A stretch of 64,000 nt of DNA from Microbacterium sp. 3J1 (GTDB taxonomy: Bacteria; Actinomycetota; Actinomycetes; Actinomycetales; Microbacteriaceae): positions 124,001 through 188,000 of the forward strand of contig NZ_CDWI01000008.1 of the NCBI RefSeq assembly GCF_001049495.1. Direction: 5' to 3'. Below are positions 48,201-56,508 of this stretch, piece after piece. The position numbers were made by a program, and so were the translations under genes. Under the pieces are notes generated by a model that saw only the letters and a program-made list of their open reading frames with translations, was not told the DNA's origin and did no database searches. Positions within the stretch are counted from its first letter, which is position 1. Every line of letters begins with the position of its first letter.

Positions 48201-51200
48201 GTCCAACCAGATCGCCCACCACATCCCCTACGTGCTCGCCGAGGCCGGCGACCCGTCGGGAGCGCAGGCGCTCATCCGCGACATCCAGGACCGTCTGTTC
48301 GTCGGCTCGGACATCGGACAGGGCTATCCGGGTGACGAGGACAACGGCGAGTTCTCCGCCTGGTACGTGTTCTCAGCCCTCGGGTTCTACCCGCTCGAAG
48401 TGGGGTCCGGCGACTACACGATCGGAACGCCGCTGTTCGACAGCGCGACCGTCTCGCTCGGCGACACGGAACTCGTCGTGAACGCGCCCGGGGCGTCGTC
48501 CGGTCAGGACTACGTCGCCGGCGTGAGCATCAACGGACAGCCCGTGGACGAGACCACCTTCGACGGTGATCTGCTCCGCTCAGGCGGCACGCTCGACTTC
48601 ACGATGAGTGCCGAACCCTCGGCGTGGGGCTCGAAGGACCTCGCCGAGCAGCTGGAGGTGCCGACCACCCTGGTCGACGCCACCAAGCCCGGCCGCGGCG
48701 CGCTCGCCGCAGCCGACGGCACACCTGTCGGATCACTCGTCGACGACAACATGAACTCGACGGTCTCCTTCGCCGGTGACACTGCAGAGCTGGTCTGGAC
48801 GTCCCAGTCGGGTCCCGTCACGATCGGCCAGTACACGCTGACCAGCGCCGCGAAGGACAACGCGCCCTCGAGGTGGACGCTGTCGGGTTCGACCGACGGC
48901 ACCACCTGGACCGAGCTGGACAGCCGCGACGGCGAGACGTTCACGTGGGACTCGCAGACGAGACCGTTCACGGCTCAGGGCACGGGCGGGTACACGAGCG
49001 TGAAGCTCACGGCCCAGACCGGCGGTGCTCCGCTCGCTCTGTCAGAGGTCGAACTGTTCGCCTCGGCCTCTGCGGCGGACGGACTCTCGATCGCCGCGGG
49101 CTCGCCGCAGCGGGTGGCGGTGAACACCGAGTTCAGCGGCGTGCTGGCGACCATCGTCGGCACCGAGACAGAGGCCTCCGGGTACGAGGTCACGGTCGAC
49201 TACGGCGACGGTGTCGAGGTCGAGGACGTCACGCTCACGCGCGACGACCTCGGTGGCTGGACGGTGAGCGCTCCGCACACCTTCACCGCACCCGGCACGT
49301 ACTCCGCCGTCGTCACGGTTCGCGATTCGACAGACGCCACGGCTCAGGCCACGGCGACCGTCACCGCCTTCCGCGATGAGACGCTGGTCGGCGCCTTCAC
49401 CAACGTCTGCATCGGCGACCTCGGGGTGACCGCGGCGAACTGCGACTCGCAGGGCCACGGATACTTCCGCGACAAGATCAACGCCGACGGCTTCGTGCAG
49501 GGCGAGACGCTCACGATTCCCGGTACGACTCTGACGTACGACCTTCCTGCGGTGGCGGCCGGTGCTCCGGACAACATCACGGGTGAAGGCCAGACCGTCA
49601 AGGTGTCGCTGGGCGCCGGTGCGACGCAGCTGTCGTTCATCGGCACCGCGACCGAGAGCAACCGCGACTCGGAGGCGACGCTGCACTTCACCGACGGCAC
49701 TGAGCAGAAGGTGATGATCAGCCTCGGCGACTGGGTCGGCGCATCGGGCAACCCGTACAAGGGCAACACCGTGCTCACGATCTCCGAGGGTCGTCTGTCG
49801 GGCACCGGTGCCGAGTCGAGCATCAAGAACACGGCGATCTACGCCACCGCCCCGATCACCCTCGCGGTGGACGAGGGCGGGGCGCCGAAGGTGGTCGAGT
49901 CGCTCACGATGCCGAAGGAGCCCGGTTCTCTGAACGACGGGCGGGTGCACATCTTCGCGATCGCATCCGACGGCGACCGTGCGGCGGCGGCGGAGCTGAG
50001 CGTCGTGCCCGGAGTCGTCGACGAGCAGACCACCGGTGAGGAGTTCGACGCCACCCTCGCGACGATCGTCGGCGGTCAGGGAGACACGACAGCGGTCGTC
50101 AACTGGGGCGACGGAACGCCCGTCGCCACGGGCGAGATCGTCGAGGGCGCGGTTTCCGCATCGCACGCCTATGCCGCAGCCGGGACCTACACGGTCACGG
50201 TCACGGCGGATGACGGAGTGAAGTCCGCGGACACCCAGGTGCAGATCACCGTGGTCGACCCGGAGCCCGAGTACGAGCCCGAGATCCAGGCGCCCGCCGA
50301 GGCGGCGCCTGGTGACACGATCACCATCACCGGGTCCGGCTTCGCGTCGGGTGAGGAGGTCTCGGTGCGCATCGACGACGAGGCTCCCGAGGTCGTGACC
50401 GCCAGCGAGAGCGGCGCCATCAGCGCTGACCTCACGGTGCCTGCGGATGCCGTCGACGGCGACCACCCCGTGGTCGCACTCGGCGAGGTGTCGAACATCG
50501 AGGCGCGAGCGTCGGTGCGGGTCACCGCAGAGCCCACAGGACCGCGGAACACCTCCGTGACTCTGGCCGCGGGCTCGGACGATCCGGTCGCCGGCGAGTC
50601 GATCGCGCTCATCGCCACCGTCACGCCGGACGGCGCAGCCGGGCAGGTCGAGTTCCTCGAGGGTGACGTGGTCGTGGGTTCGGCGAGCGTCTCGGCGGGA
50701 ACCGCGACAGCCGACGTCATGATCGCGACATCGGGCGAGCACACCTTCGTGGCTCGGTTCGTCCCGTCGGATGCCGAGGCCCACCTCCCCTCGCAGTCGG
50801 AACCGCTGACCGTGACCGTCCGAAGCACGCCGGTGCTGAAGGCCGAGCTGGTGATCGATACGAAGTCGGTCGTGCAGGGAGGCAGCATCGAGGTCGTCGG
50901 TCGTGGCTTCGCCGCGGGCGAGCTGGTCACCGTGACGCTGCACTCCGACCCGATCCGCCTGGGGCAGGTCACGGCAGACGGGACCGGAGCTTTCCGAGCC
51001 CAACTCACCGTGCCGACGAACGCCGAGGTGGGCGCTCACACGGTCATCGCAGTGGGCGCGGCATCCGCCCTCAGCGCCGAGGCGCCCCTCACCGTGACCG
51101 CAGCGGCCACTGCCGGCGGCGGTCTCGCCGGCACCGGAGCGGACGTGCCGATCGGCCTCATCGCTCTCCTGCTGCTGCTGCTCGCAGCGGGAGGAGTGCT

Positions 51201-51231
51201 GGTGGCTCGGCGTCGCCGAGTGGAGTCCTGA
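45208..51231 (+). CDS. Secreted, wall-anchored GH92 glycosidase (alpha-mannosidase family)
   Basis: 2007 residues. Start at 45208 with AGAGGAGC 6 nt upstream; signal peptide to about residue 42 (ARRSILAAGVAASVGLAMLT). Order: discoidin-like domain (about 79-212), beta-sandwich (to 400), GH92 catalytic region (about 401-1140; NNGFWDTYRTAWPLYSLLYP, ESASWGLEGYINDFGIAEMA, GYPGDEDNGEFSAWYVFSAL), a second discoidin-like module (1165-1280), PKD-type domain, a beta-domain (1391-1590), another PKD-type domain, Ig-like repeats. LAGTG at 1973, a membrane helix and RRRR form a sorting signal. GH92 enzymes remove alpha-mannose from glycans; substrate linkage is inferred, not shown. Confidence 0.9.
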   Translation: MRVSRPTNARRARRSILAAGVAASVGLAMLTPITATAAAGETTFASSFEATDAAPALAGTGSPVNVTGSRFTPGSVLGDVAAVTASAENAPNEAATFVADGNAGSKWLAFANTGWVQYELASPHPMVSYTLTSGNDAPERDPADFRVQGSTDGTDWVTIDERSGELFTGRGETRSFTLAAPSTGYRYYRLEVLATRTPTAGIVQLAGWEPIAVDGATPDAADLLLQVGSGPTSSDTAKTGVGFTGTKALQYAGRHLAAGPASSSTVLYEDVAIDVADDSELSYLVFPELDGEQTYAATFVAVDLSFTDGSTLSTSGAIDAYGYGATARQQGQANVLWPNQWNKVTVDLGQSAGKTVDDIVFTYDHPGADVKGIEVPTGATAFSGWLDDVEIGAAEERDTSDGLVSYVDTRRGTNSTGGFSRGNNLPAVGWPNGFNFITPMTNADNVGTIYQYQRANTAQNLPALNGIGFSHQPSIWMGDRNQIAVLPAANGNPTSSLNDRKLTFHHENEIARPDIYSVDFDNGIQTDVTATDHGAIYRFEFTGDTSSILIDQLVDSSKLSISGDTVSGWVDGGSGWPGRTRMFVYGTFDQEPTASGATTQGDRNGTARFAAFDTTSDRTVELRLSSSFISQDQAKKNHAFEVDGVSFDEAHAAVRDAWNERLGVVHDVVGASEHQLVTLYSSLYRLNLYPNSQFENTGTETDPVYQYASPVSPTSGAASDTQTNAKIVDGKVYVNNGFWDTYRTAWPLYSLLYPDVTEELVDGFVQQYRDGGWVARWSSPGYADLMTGTSSDVAFAEAYLAGALDTDTALEAYDAAVKNATVLPASNAVGRKGLAQSIFLGYTEATTHESASWGLEGYINDFGIAEMAAALADDPNTPAERVAQLKEEATYFEARAEHYVEMFNPEAGTFTSRNADGSWTSGAEFDKKAWGGAFTEASAWTFGFHAPHDVDGLAALYGGRQQLLDVMHDFLTIREKADHSGIHEAREARDVRLGMLGMSNQIAHHIPYVLAEAGDPSGAQALIRDIQDRLFVGSDIGQGYPGDEDNGEFSAWYVFSALGFYPLEVGSGDYTIGTPLFDSATVSLGDTELVVNAPGASSGQDYVAGVSINGQPVDETTFDGDLLRSGGTLDFTMSAEPSAWGSKDLAEQLEVPTTLVDATKPGRGALAAADGTPVGSLVDDNMNSTVSFAGDTAELVWTSQSGPVTIGQYTLTSAAKDNAPSRWTLSGSTDGTTWTELDSRDGETFTWDSQTRPFTAQGTGGYTSVKLTAQTGGAPLALSEVELFASASAADGLSIAAGSPQRVAVNTEFSGVLATIVGTETEASGYEVTVDYGDGVEVEDVTLTRDDLGGWTVSAPHTFTAPGTYSAVVTVRDSTDATAQATATVTAFRDETLVGAFTNVCIGDLGVTAANCDSQGHGYFRDKINADGFVQGETLTIPGTTLTYDLPAVAAGAPDNITGEGQTVKVSLGAGATQLSFIGTATESNRDSEATLHFTDGTEQKVMISLGDWVGASGNPYKGNTVLTISEGRLSGTGAESSIKNTAIYATAPITLAVDEGGAPKVVESLTMPKEPGSLNDGRVHIFAIASDGDRAAAAELSVVPGVVDEQTTGEEFDATLATIVGGQGDTTAVVNWGDGTPVATGEIVEGAVSASHAYAAAGTYTVTVTADDGVKSADTQVQITVVDPEPEYEPEIQAPAEAAPGDTITITGSGFASGEEVSVRIDDEAPEVVTASESGAISADLTVPADAVDGDHPVVALGEVSNIEARASVRVTAEPTGPRNTSVTLAAGSDDPVAGESIALIATVTPDGAAGQVEFLEGDVVVGSASVSAGTATADVMIATSGEHTFVARFVPSDAEAHLPSQSEPLTVTVRSTPVLKAELVIDTKSVVQGGSIEVVGRGFAAGELVTVTLHSDPIRLGQVTADGTGAFRAQLTVPTNAEVGAHTVIAVGAASALSAEAPLTVTAAATAGGGLAGTGADVPIGLIALLLLLLAAGGVLVARRRRVES

Positions 51232-51252
51232 CCCCCGCTGGCTCCCCCGCGA

Positions 51253-51287
51253 CGAACCGCCCCTCGGGAGGGGCGGTTCGCGTCTTA
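51253..51287 (+). terminator. Terminator after the GH92 gene
   Basis: CGAACCGCCCCTC (51253-51265) and GAGGGGCGGTTCG (51268-51280) form an almost uninterrupted stem; a short CGTCTTA follows. The next 100 bp up to the M24 gene show no feature I recognise. Confidence 0.75.
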
Positions 51288-51391
51288 CGGTTCGCCGACG
51301 GCGTCGCTTCAGGCCCAGACGTGAGCTGCGGCCGATGCTGTCGCCATGGCCGCTGAGTAGAGCTCCTCCGGAGCGGGCCGTGCTACCGGAG

Positions 51392-52516
51392 TCAGACTGC
51401 GGTGAGCTCGTGCGGCGCGACGTTCAGGCGTTCGCACCCGTCAGCCGTCACGACGACGATGTCCTCGATTCGGGCGCCCCATTCGCCGGCGAAGTAGATG
51501 CCGGGTTCGATGCTGAAGGCCATGCCCTCGCGGAGCATCAGGTCGTTGCCGGGTGCGATGTAGGGCTCCTCGTGCACGGAGACGCCGATGCCGTGACCGG
51601 TGCGATGCAGGAACGCGTCGCCGAGGCCGGCGTCCGCCAGAACGGTGCGCGCTGCGGCGTCGACCTGTTCGGCCGTGATGCCCGGGCGCACCGCATCGAC
51701 GGCTGCCTGCTGCGCACGGACGAGCACGCCGACGCGCTCGGCGGTCTCCGGCGCCGGCGTGCCGACGACGTACGTCCGAGTGCTGTCCGAGTTGTAGCCG
51801 CTGGGCACCGCTCCCCCGATGTCGACGACGACGACGTCGCCGTCTTCGATGACCCGGTCGGACACCTCGTGATGCGGGTCCGCCCCGTTGGGTCCTGAGC
51901 CGACGATCACGAACTCCACGGTCCGGTGGCCCTCGGCGACGATCGCTTCCGCGATGTTCTCGGCGACCTCGCGCTCCGTACGACCGGCCCGCAGCCATTC
52001 CGGCACGCGTCGATGCACGGCGTCGATGGCCGCGCCCGCACGACGCAGTTCGGCGATCTCCTCGGCATCCTTCGTCATGCGTCCCTCGCGGAGCACAGGC
52101 GTCGCGAGCTCGACGCGCACGTCCAGTCGGTCGGCGATGGGGATGACGTGCAGAGCCGACAGCGCGTCCGATACGCCCACCCGGTGCACCGTTCCCGACG
52201 CCGCGGCCACGAGTTCGTAGGGATCCTCCCCGTCGACCCAATCGTAGACGGCGAGCCGCAGCTCGCCGACCGCCGTGCTCCGCACCTTCGCCAGCTCCAT
52301 CCGGGGCACGATGACCGTGGGCGCGAGGCCCGGCCCGAGGACGAGCGCCGTGAGCCGCTCGATCGTGTCGCCCTCGACGCCCAGCAGATACTGCAGGTCC
52401 GGTCCCGGACCCACGATGATCGCGTCCAGGCCCACGTCAGCGGCGAGACCTGCCGCTCGCTCGAGTCGGGCGGCGTACACGGAGGCGGGGAACGGCAGTG
52501 TGCTCACGGCATCCAC
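51392..52516 (-). CDS. M24-family Xaa-Pro aminopeptidase-like peptidase
   Basis: 374 residues, GTG start. Creatinase-like N-domain (about 1-130), then the pita-bread catalytic domain: VEFVIVGSGPNGADPHHEVS, VVVVDIGGAVPSGYNSDSTR (metal Asp), HRTGHGIGVSVHEEPYI (metal His), GMAFSIEPGIYF (Glu) and WGARIEDIVVVT (Glu). All five dinuclear-metal ligand positions look present. Cleaves an N-terminal residue before proline in peptides, in the cytoplasm. A TAGCGT box 7 nt before an inner GTG at 52507 suggests the true start could be there (371 residues). Confidence 0.9.
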   Translation of the reverse strand: MDAVSTLPFPASVYAARLERAAGLAADVGLDAIIVGPGPDLQYLLGVEGDTIERLTALVLGPGLAPTVIVPRMELAKVRSTAVGELRLAVYDWVDGEDPYELVAAASGTVHRVGVSDALSALHVIPIADRLDVRVELATPVLREGRMTKDAEEIAELRRAGAAIDAVHRRVPEWLRAGRTEREVAENIAEAIVAEGHRTVEFVIVGSGPNGADPHHEVSDRVIEDGDVVVVDIGGAVPSGYNSDSTRTYVVGTPAPETAERVGVLVRAQQAAVDAVRPGITAEQVDAAARTVLADAGLGDAFLHRTGHGIGVSVHEEPYIAPGNDLMLREGMAFSIEPGIYFAGEWGARIEDIVVVTADGCERLNVAPHELTAV

Positions 52517-52550
52517 GCTACTGCGCGCGGCGGCCTGCGCGCAGGGCGGG

Positions 52551-53000
52551 TCAGCTGGCGGCGAGGCGGATGCGTTCCGCCAGCTTCGTACGGTTCGCCG
52601 CCGTGAGTTCGAGGAGCGCGTACGCCGTCGGCCACATCGTTCCGTCGTCGAGGTTAGAGATCGGCTCGAAGCCGAACGTGCCGTACCGAACCTTGAACTT
52701 GCTCGCCGGCTGGAAGAAGCACAGCACCTTGCCGTCCTTGCCCCACGCGGGCATCCCGTAGTACGTGCGGGGCATCAGCTCGGGTGCGACCTCGGTGACC
52801 AGCTCGTGGAGTGCCTTCGACAGCTGGCGATCCTTGCCGTCGGGAAGCTTCGCGATCGCCGCCTCGAGATCGGCCACTCCCTCGGCACGGATCTCTTCGG
52901 GTGTCTTCTTCGACCGAGATCGCGCCTTGCGCTTGTCGGCCGCCGCCTCCTTCATGGCCTCGCGTTCTTCGGCGCTGAAGTTCTTCTCGTTGTCGGCCAT
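52551..53000 (-). CDS. DUF1801 protein
   Basis: 149 residues. A lysine-rich N-terminal 45 residues (EEREAMKEAAADKRKARSRS) precede a DUF1801/YdhG-like domain: IAKLPDGKDRQLSKALHELV, PRTYYGMPAWGKDGKVLCFF and WPTAYALLELTAANRTKLAE. Relatives include frataxin-like iron chaperones, but the role is unproven. The ATG at 53000 has GGAGAGGAG upstream. The lysine-rich tail could bind nucleic acid. Confidence 0.83.
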   Translation of the reverse strand: MADNEKNFSAEEREAMKEAAADKRKARSRSKKTPEEIRAEGVADLEAAIAKLPDGKDRQLSKALHELVTEVAPELMPRTYYGMPAWGKDGKVLCFFQPASKFKVRYGTFGFEPISNLDDGTMWPTAYALLELTAANRTKLAERIRLAAS

Positions 53001-53140
53001 GGCCGGCTCCTCTCCTGAGCGGTCTGCGATGAGGCTCACACTACGGATGCGGCGGCGCGCCGCGCTTCTCGATTCCTGATCGATCCTCGAGACGGGAGCG
53101 GAAAGCCGGTGCGGTCGTCCGCGGAACCCGCTCGCTCGCC

Positions 53141-53146
53141 TACTAT
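53141..53146 (+). promoter_or_regulatory. -10 box TACTAT, leaderless start of second LacI gene
   Basis: TACTAT ends 6 nt before the ATG at 53153; GAGGGC fills the spacer. Confidence 0.5.
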
Positions 53147-53152
53147 GAGGGC

Positions 53153-54157
53153 ATGGTACGCCGTCGGCCCACGACCCTGGATGACATCGCTGAGGTCGCC
53201 GGAGTATCGCGGTCGACCGTCTGGTTCGTGCTCTCCAACTCGGGGCGGGTGTCCGAGAAGACGCGGGAGCACGTGCGTCGAGTCGCTGACGAGATGAAGT
53301 ACGTCGTCAACGTCGGTGCACGCAATCTCCGCAACGCGCGCGCCGGAGCGATCGGCGTCTACCTGCCCGAGAGCACGAACGGGCTCGCCTACTACATGGA
53401 CTTCATCTTCGGGGTCATCGACGTCGCCTCGCGCAACGAGGTGTCGGTCACCATCCTCCCCGAGGGCCGCACGAAGGCGCATCAGGTGTCGCACGTCGAC
53501 GGATACATCCTCGTCGACCCGCCCGACGACGACGCCACGGTGCTCAGCATCCTGAACGGCAAGCTGCCGGTCGTCAGCGGTGAGCGGCCACCCGCGGGCG
53601 CCCCCACGCCGGATGCCGTGGTCTGGTCGGACCACGCGAACGGCATGCACGAACTGCTCGCCCACCTGTCGGCGTCGGGGGCGAGCCGTCCCGCGCTGAT
53701 CGTCGGGCCGGCCAACACTGCGTGGGTCAGGGACGTCCGGTACGCGTACCTGGAGTGGTGCGCCGCACGCGGAGTCGAGCCGCTTCTCGCCGACTCGGCC
53801 GAGCGCCTGAGCTCGGAGGACATCCGGCGGGTCACCCGCGAGCTGCTGACGTCGGACCCCGCCCCCGACGCGATCATCTCGACGCCTGACGGGTCGGCGG
53901 TCGGCGTGGTCTCCACGGCCAGGGCGATGGGAGTCGAGGTCGGGTCCGAGCTCCTCGTCGCCGGATACGCCGACGGACTGGCCATGGAGATGGCGGATCC
54001 GGCGATCACGGCGCTCGACCTCTCGCCTCGTGCCTTCGGTGCGCGCTGCGCGACACGTCTGTTCGAGGTGATCGATTCCTCGCGCGACGCCGAGTTCCCG
54101 GCGGAGCCGTTCCCGATCGCCGTGATCTCGCGAGAATCCTCCGTTCGCTCCCGCTGA
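53153..54157 (+). CDS. LacI-family regulator beside the branched-chain-type ABC operon
   Basis: 334 residues. HTH PTTLDDIAEVAGVSRSTVWF: the usual TVSRVLN is replaced by TVWFVLS, an unusual recognition-helix end. Hinge NVGARNLRNARAGAIGVYLP, then the ligand domain (YYMDFIFGVIDVASRNEVSV; DGYILVDPPDDDA; LLVAGYADGLAMEMADPAIT). It precedes the ABC-transporter genes by about 220 bp on the same strand and is the natural candidate regulator, although I find no CpG-centred palindrome in that gap. Confidence 0.88.
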   Translation: MVRRRPTTLDDIAEVAGVSRSTVWFVLSNSGRVSEKTREHVRRVADEMKYVVNVGARNLRNARAGAIGVYLPESTNGLAYYMDFIFGVIDVASRNEVSVTILPEGRTKAHQVSHVDGYILVDPPDDDATVLSILNGKLPVVSGERPPAGAPTPDAVVWSDHANGMHELLAHLSASGASRPALIVGPANTAWVRDVRYAYLEWCAARGVEPLLADSAERLSSEDIRRVTRELLTSDPAPDAIISTPDGSAVGVVSTARAMGVEVGSELLVAGYADGLAMEMADPAITALDLSPRAFGARCATRLFEVIDSSRDAEFPAEPFPIAVISRESSVRSR

Positions 54158-54260
54158 GGCGTTCCTGCTCGGTTACCAGCTGAATCGACGCTGATCGGCG
54201 ACGTCTCCGTGCGTCGGGCGTGTCACCGGCAGGTAACAACTTCGAGCAATCTTGGCCGCG

Positions 54261-54376
54261 CTATGGTGCTTTGCCTCATTTGGTGTAACCATCTATCAAC
54301 CCAAAAGGGACGCTTCGCTCACAACTTCACGGATTGTTTTTTCCGGGTCACCGCGCCCGAGAATGGGATTGACCCG
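54261..54376 (+). promoter_or_regulatory. Conserved upstream block and hairpin leader A (binding-protein gene)
   Basis: Block TGGTGTAACCATCTATCAA (54281-54299) and the preceding 20 nt align without gaps to 62389-62427. Next to the start codon, CGGGTCA (54344-54350) pairs with TGACCCG (54370-54376) enclosing an inner hairpin CCC-GAGAAT-GGG (54356-54367). The ATG follows 2 nt after the stem. The same layout occurs at 62436-62467. TGTAAC resembles ECF-type -35 boxes. Confidence 0.5.
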
Positions 54377-54378
54377 CC

Positions 54379-55533
54379 ATGTACACATCTGGAAACCGCG
54401 TGTCGCGTCGCGTCGCCGCCGCCGCCACCGTTGCAGTCCTCGGAGGGACGCTCGCCGCCTGCTCCTCCATGTCCGGCGAATCCGGTGACTCCTCGGAGTC
54501 CATCTCCCTCGGCTACACCGCCACCCTGTCAGGCGACTTCGCAAGCTACGGCCTGCAGATGCGTCAGGGCGTCGACCTCGCGGTCGAGGAGCTCAACGCG
54601 GCCGGCGGGATCGACGGGCGCACCGTGAAGATCGTCTCGGCCGACGACGAGGGCAGCCCCGCGAACGGGCCGGTCGTCGCGCAGCAGTTCTGCGACGAGT
54701 CCGTCACCGCAGTGCTCGGGTACAGCTTCTCGAGCGTGGCCCTGGCTGCGCTCCCCGTGTACGACACCTGCAGCATGCCGATCGTCGCGTCGGCCGTCAC
54801 CTCGCCGGAGCTCTCGGGCGCGAGCCCCACGTTCTTCCGCAACGTGTTCACCGACGCCTCGCAGGGCGAAGCGATGGCCAGACACGTCTACGATTCGGGC
54901 GTCACCTCCATCGCCGTGCTGTTCCAGCAGGACGACTACGGCCAGGGCATTTCGGATGCCTTCACCGCCGCCTTCGAGAAGGCCGGTGGCACCGTCACCT
55001 CCGCCCAGGCCTACCAGCTCGGGAGCGTGGACTTCGGAACGCTGGTGGACACGGCCCTGAAGGACGACCCCGACGGACTCTTCGTCGGTGGCTTCTACAC
55101 CGAGACCGCCAAGATCGCCACGCAGGTCCGCGACGCCGGATCCGACGTCGCCCTCTTCGGCACCGACGGTGCGGTCACCCCGGACCTGATCTCGCTGGGA
55201 GGCGACGCCGTCGACGGGATGACCGTGTACAGCGGATTCTCCGCCTCGTCGGACGCCCCCGACACGCAGGAGTTCGTCGCCGCGTTCACGGAGAAGTACG
55301 ACTCGGAGCCGACCTCGTGGGCCGCACTCGCCTACGACGCCACCAAGGTCGTCGCTCAGGCGATCGCCGACGCGGGGTCGACCGAACGTGTCGACATCGC
55401 CGGCGCCCTGTCGGAGATCGACGGGTTCCCCGGAGCCACCGGCACCATCAGCTTCGACGACGAGGGCAATCGCGAGGGCGATCTGATCTTCCTCACCGTC
55501 GACGGCGACGCCTTCGTCCCGGTAGCCGAGTGA
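54379..55533 (+). CDS. ABC transporter substrate-binding lipoprotein, branched-chain amino acid/amide type
   Basis: 384 residues. Lipobox LAAC with Cys28 after a basic signal peptide. The mature protein is the Leu/Ile/Val-binding fold: SISLGYTATLSGDFASYGLQ, RQGVDLAVEELNAAGGIDGR, ADDEGSPANGPVVAQQFCDE, and ALAYDATKVVAQAIADAG near the end. Extracellular ligand catcher for the permeases downstream. Family ligands are amino acids, amides, urea or short peptides; a gamma-glutamyl compound is my inference from the ggt-ridA neighbours. A hairpin at 55547 separates it from the permease gene. Confidence 0.92.
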   Translation: MYTSGNRVSRRVAAAATVAVLGGTLAACSSMSGESGDSSESISLGYTATLSGDFASYGLQMRQGVDLAVEELNAAGGIDGRTVKIVSADDEGSPANGPVVAQQFCDESVTAVLGYSFSSVALAALPVYDTCSMPIVASAVTSPELSGASPTFFRNVFTDASQGEAMARHVYDSGVTSIAVLFQQDDYGQGISDAFTAAFEKAGGTVTSAQAYQLGSVDFGTLVDTALKDDPDGLFVGGFYTETAKIATQVRDAGSDVALFGTDGAVTPDLISLGGDAVDGMTVYSGFSASSDAPDTQEFVAAFTEKYDSEPTSWAALAYDATKVVAQAIADAGSTERVDIAGALSEIDGFPGATGTISFDDEGNREGDLIFLTVDGDAFVPVAE

Positions 55534-55546
55534 CCTCATCCCCGGT

Positions 55547-55571
55547 GGAGCCGCCCCGTGCGGGCGGCTCC
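55547..55571 (+). terminator. Attenuator-like hairpin between binding protein and permease
   Basis: GGAGCCGCCC and GGGCGGCTCC form a perfect 10-bp stem around CGTGC. There is no T-run, so it probably gives partial termination or mRNA-end protection, leaving more binding-protein than permease message. Confidence 0.6.
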
Positions 55572-55594
55572 GTGTATCCGATTGGAATCGTGCT

Positions 55595-56503
55595 GTGACT
55601 CAGGTACTCATCAACGGCCTCGCCGTCGGAGGCATCTACGGACTCCTGGCGGTGAGCTTCAGCATCGTCTACGGCGTGCTCGGCATGGTCAACTTCGCGT
55701 TCGGCGAGGTCTTCATGTTCGGCGCCTTCGGCGCCCTGGTCGCCTCGCTGTCGACGATCAACGTCGCGGGGGCGGAGGTCGCGGGCCCGGCACTGCCGCC
55801 CTGGCTCGCTCTGATCGTCGGCCTCGTCGTCGGCGCCGCCGTCGGGTTCGTCGTCGAGCGGCTGGCCTACAAGCCCCTCCGCTCCGCTCCCATCCTCTCC
55901 ATGCTCATCACCGCCATCGCCGTCTCACTGCTTCTGCGAGCGATCGCCACCTTCCTGTTCGGTGCCGCGCAGGTACCGGCGCCGAGGCCCGAGATCGGTG
56001 AAGCGATCGTCATCTGGGGGGCGCGCATCCAGCCGATCGACCTCGTCATCTTCATCGTCGCCGTCATGGCGGCCGCGGCATTCTGGGCGGTCGTGAGGTT
56101 CAGCCCGATCGGCCGCGCGATCAGGGCGACCGCGCTCGACAAGGATGCGGCGAAGCTGATGGGGATCGGCATCGACCGCGTGATCGCGACCACCTTCATC
56201 CTCGGGTCCGCGATGGCCGCTCTCGCCGGCATCCTCTACTCGCAGAAGTACGGCTTCGCCGCCGCCGCGATGGGGTTCATCCCCGGACTGAAGGCGCTCG
56301 TCGCCGCAGTCCTCGGTGGCATCGGAAGCATTCCCGGAGCCTTCGTGGGCGGCCTCGCTCTCGGCGTCGTCGAAGAGGCCGCCGCCGCGTTCGTCCCCGG
56401 CGGATCCGCGTACCGCGACGTCATCGCCTTCGGTGTCCTCGTACTCATCCTGTGGCTGCGTCCACAGGGCATTCTCGGTCGGCGTGAAGTCGTGAAGGTG
56501 TGA
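55595..56503 (+). CDS. Branched-chain-type ABC permease (LivH-like)
   Basis: 302 residues, GTG start. About eight membrane helices; typical LivH pieces LINGLAVGGIYGLLAVSFSI, YGVLGMVNFAFGEVFMFGAF, and IGRAIRATALDKDAAKLMGI (cytoplasmic coupling loop), GLKALVAAVLGGIGSIPGAF. One half of the translocation channel. Confidence 0.93.
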   Translation: MTQVLINGLAVGGIYGLLAVSFSIVYGVLGMVNFAFGEVFMFGAFGALVASLSTINVAGAEVAGPALPPWLALIVGLVVGAAVGFVVERLAYKPLRSAPILSMLITAIAVSLLLRAIATFLFGAAQVPAPRPEIGEAIVIWGARIQPIDLVIFIVAVMAAAAFWAVVRFSPIGRAIRATALDKDAAKLMGIGIDRVIATTFILGSAMAALAGILYSQKYGFAAAAMGFIPGLKALVAAVLGGIGSIPGAFVGGLALGVVEEAAAAFVPGGSAYRDVIAFGVLVLILWLRPQGILGRREVVKV

Positions 56504-56508
56504 GGACC

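Noticed and set aside
49042..51039. 665-codon minus-strand reading
   Set aside because: Shadow of the GH92 protein's C-terminal repeats; no ribosome binding site and no domain.
54281..54299. The TGTAACCATCTATCAA block as a LacI operator
   Set aside because: It is not CpG-centred and its partial dyad (TGGT..ACCA) is not conserved in the copy at 62409-62427.
54344..54376. Hairpin leaders as a known riboswitch class
   Set aside because: Too short and without the conserved cores of the fluoride, ydaO, SAM, glycine or ykkC classes as I know them; left as unassigned.
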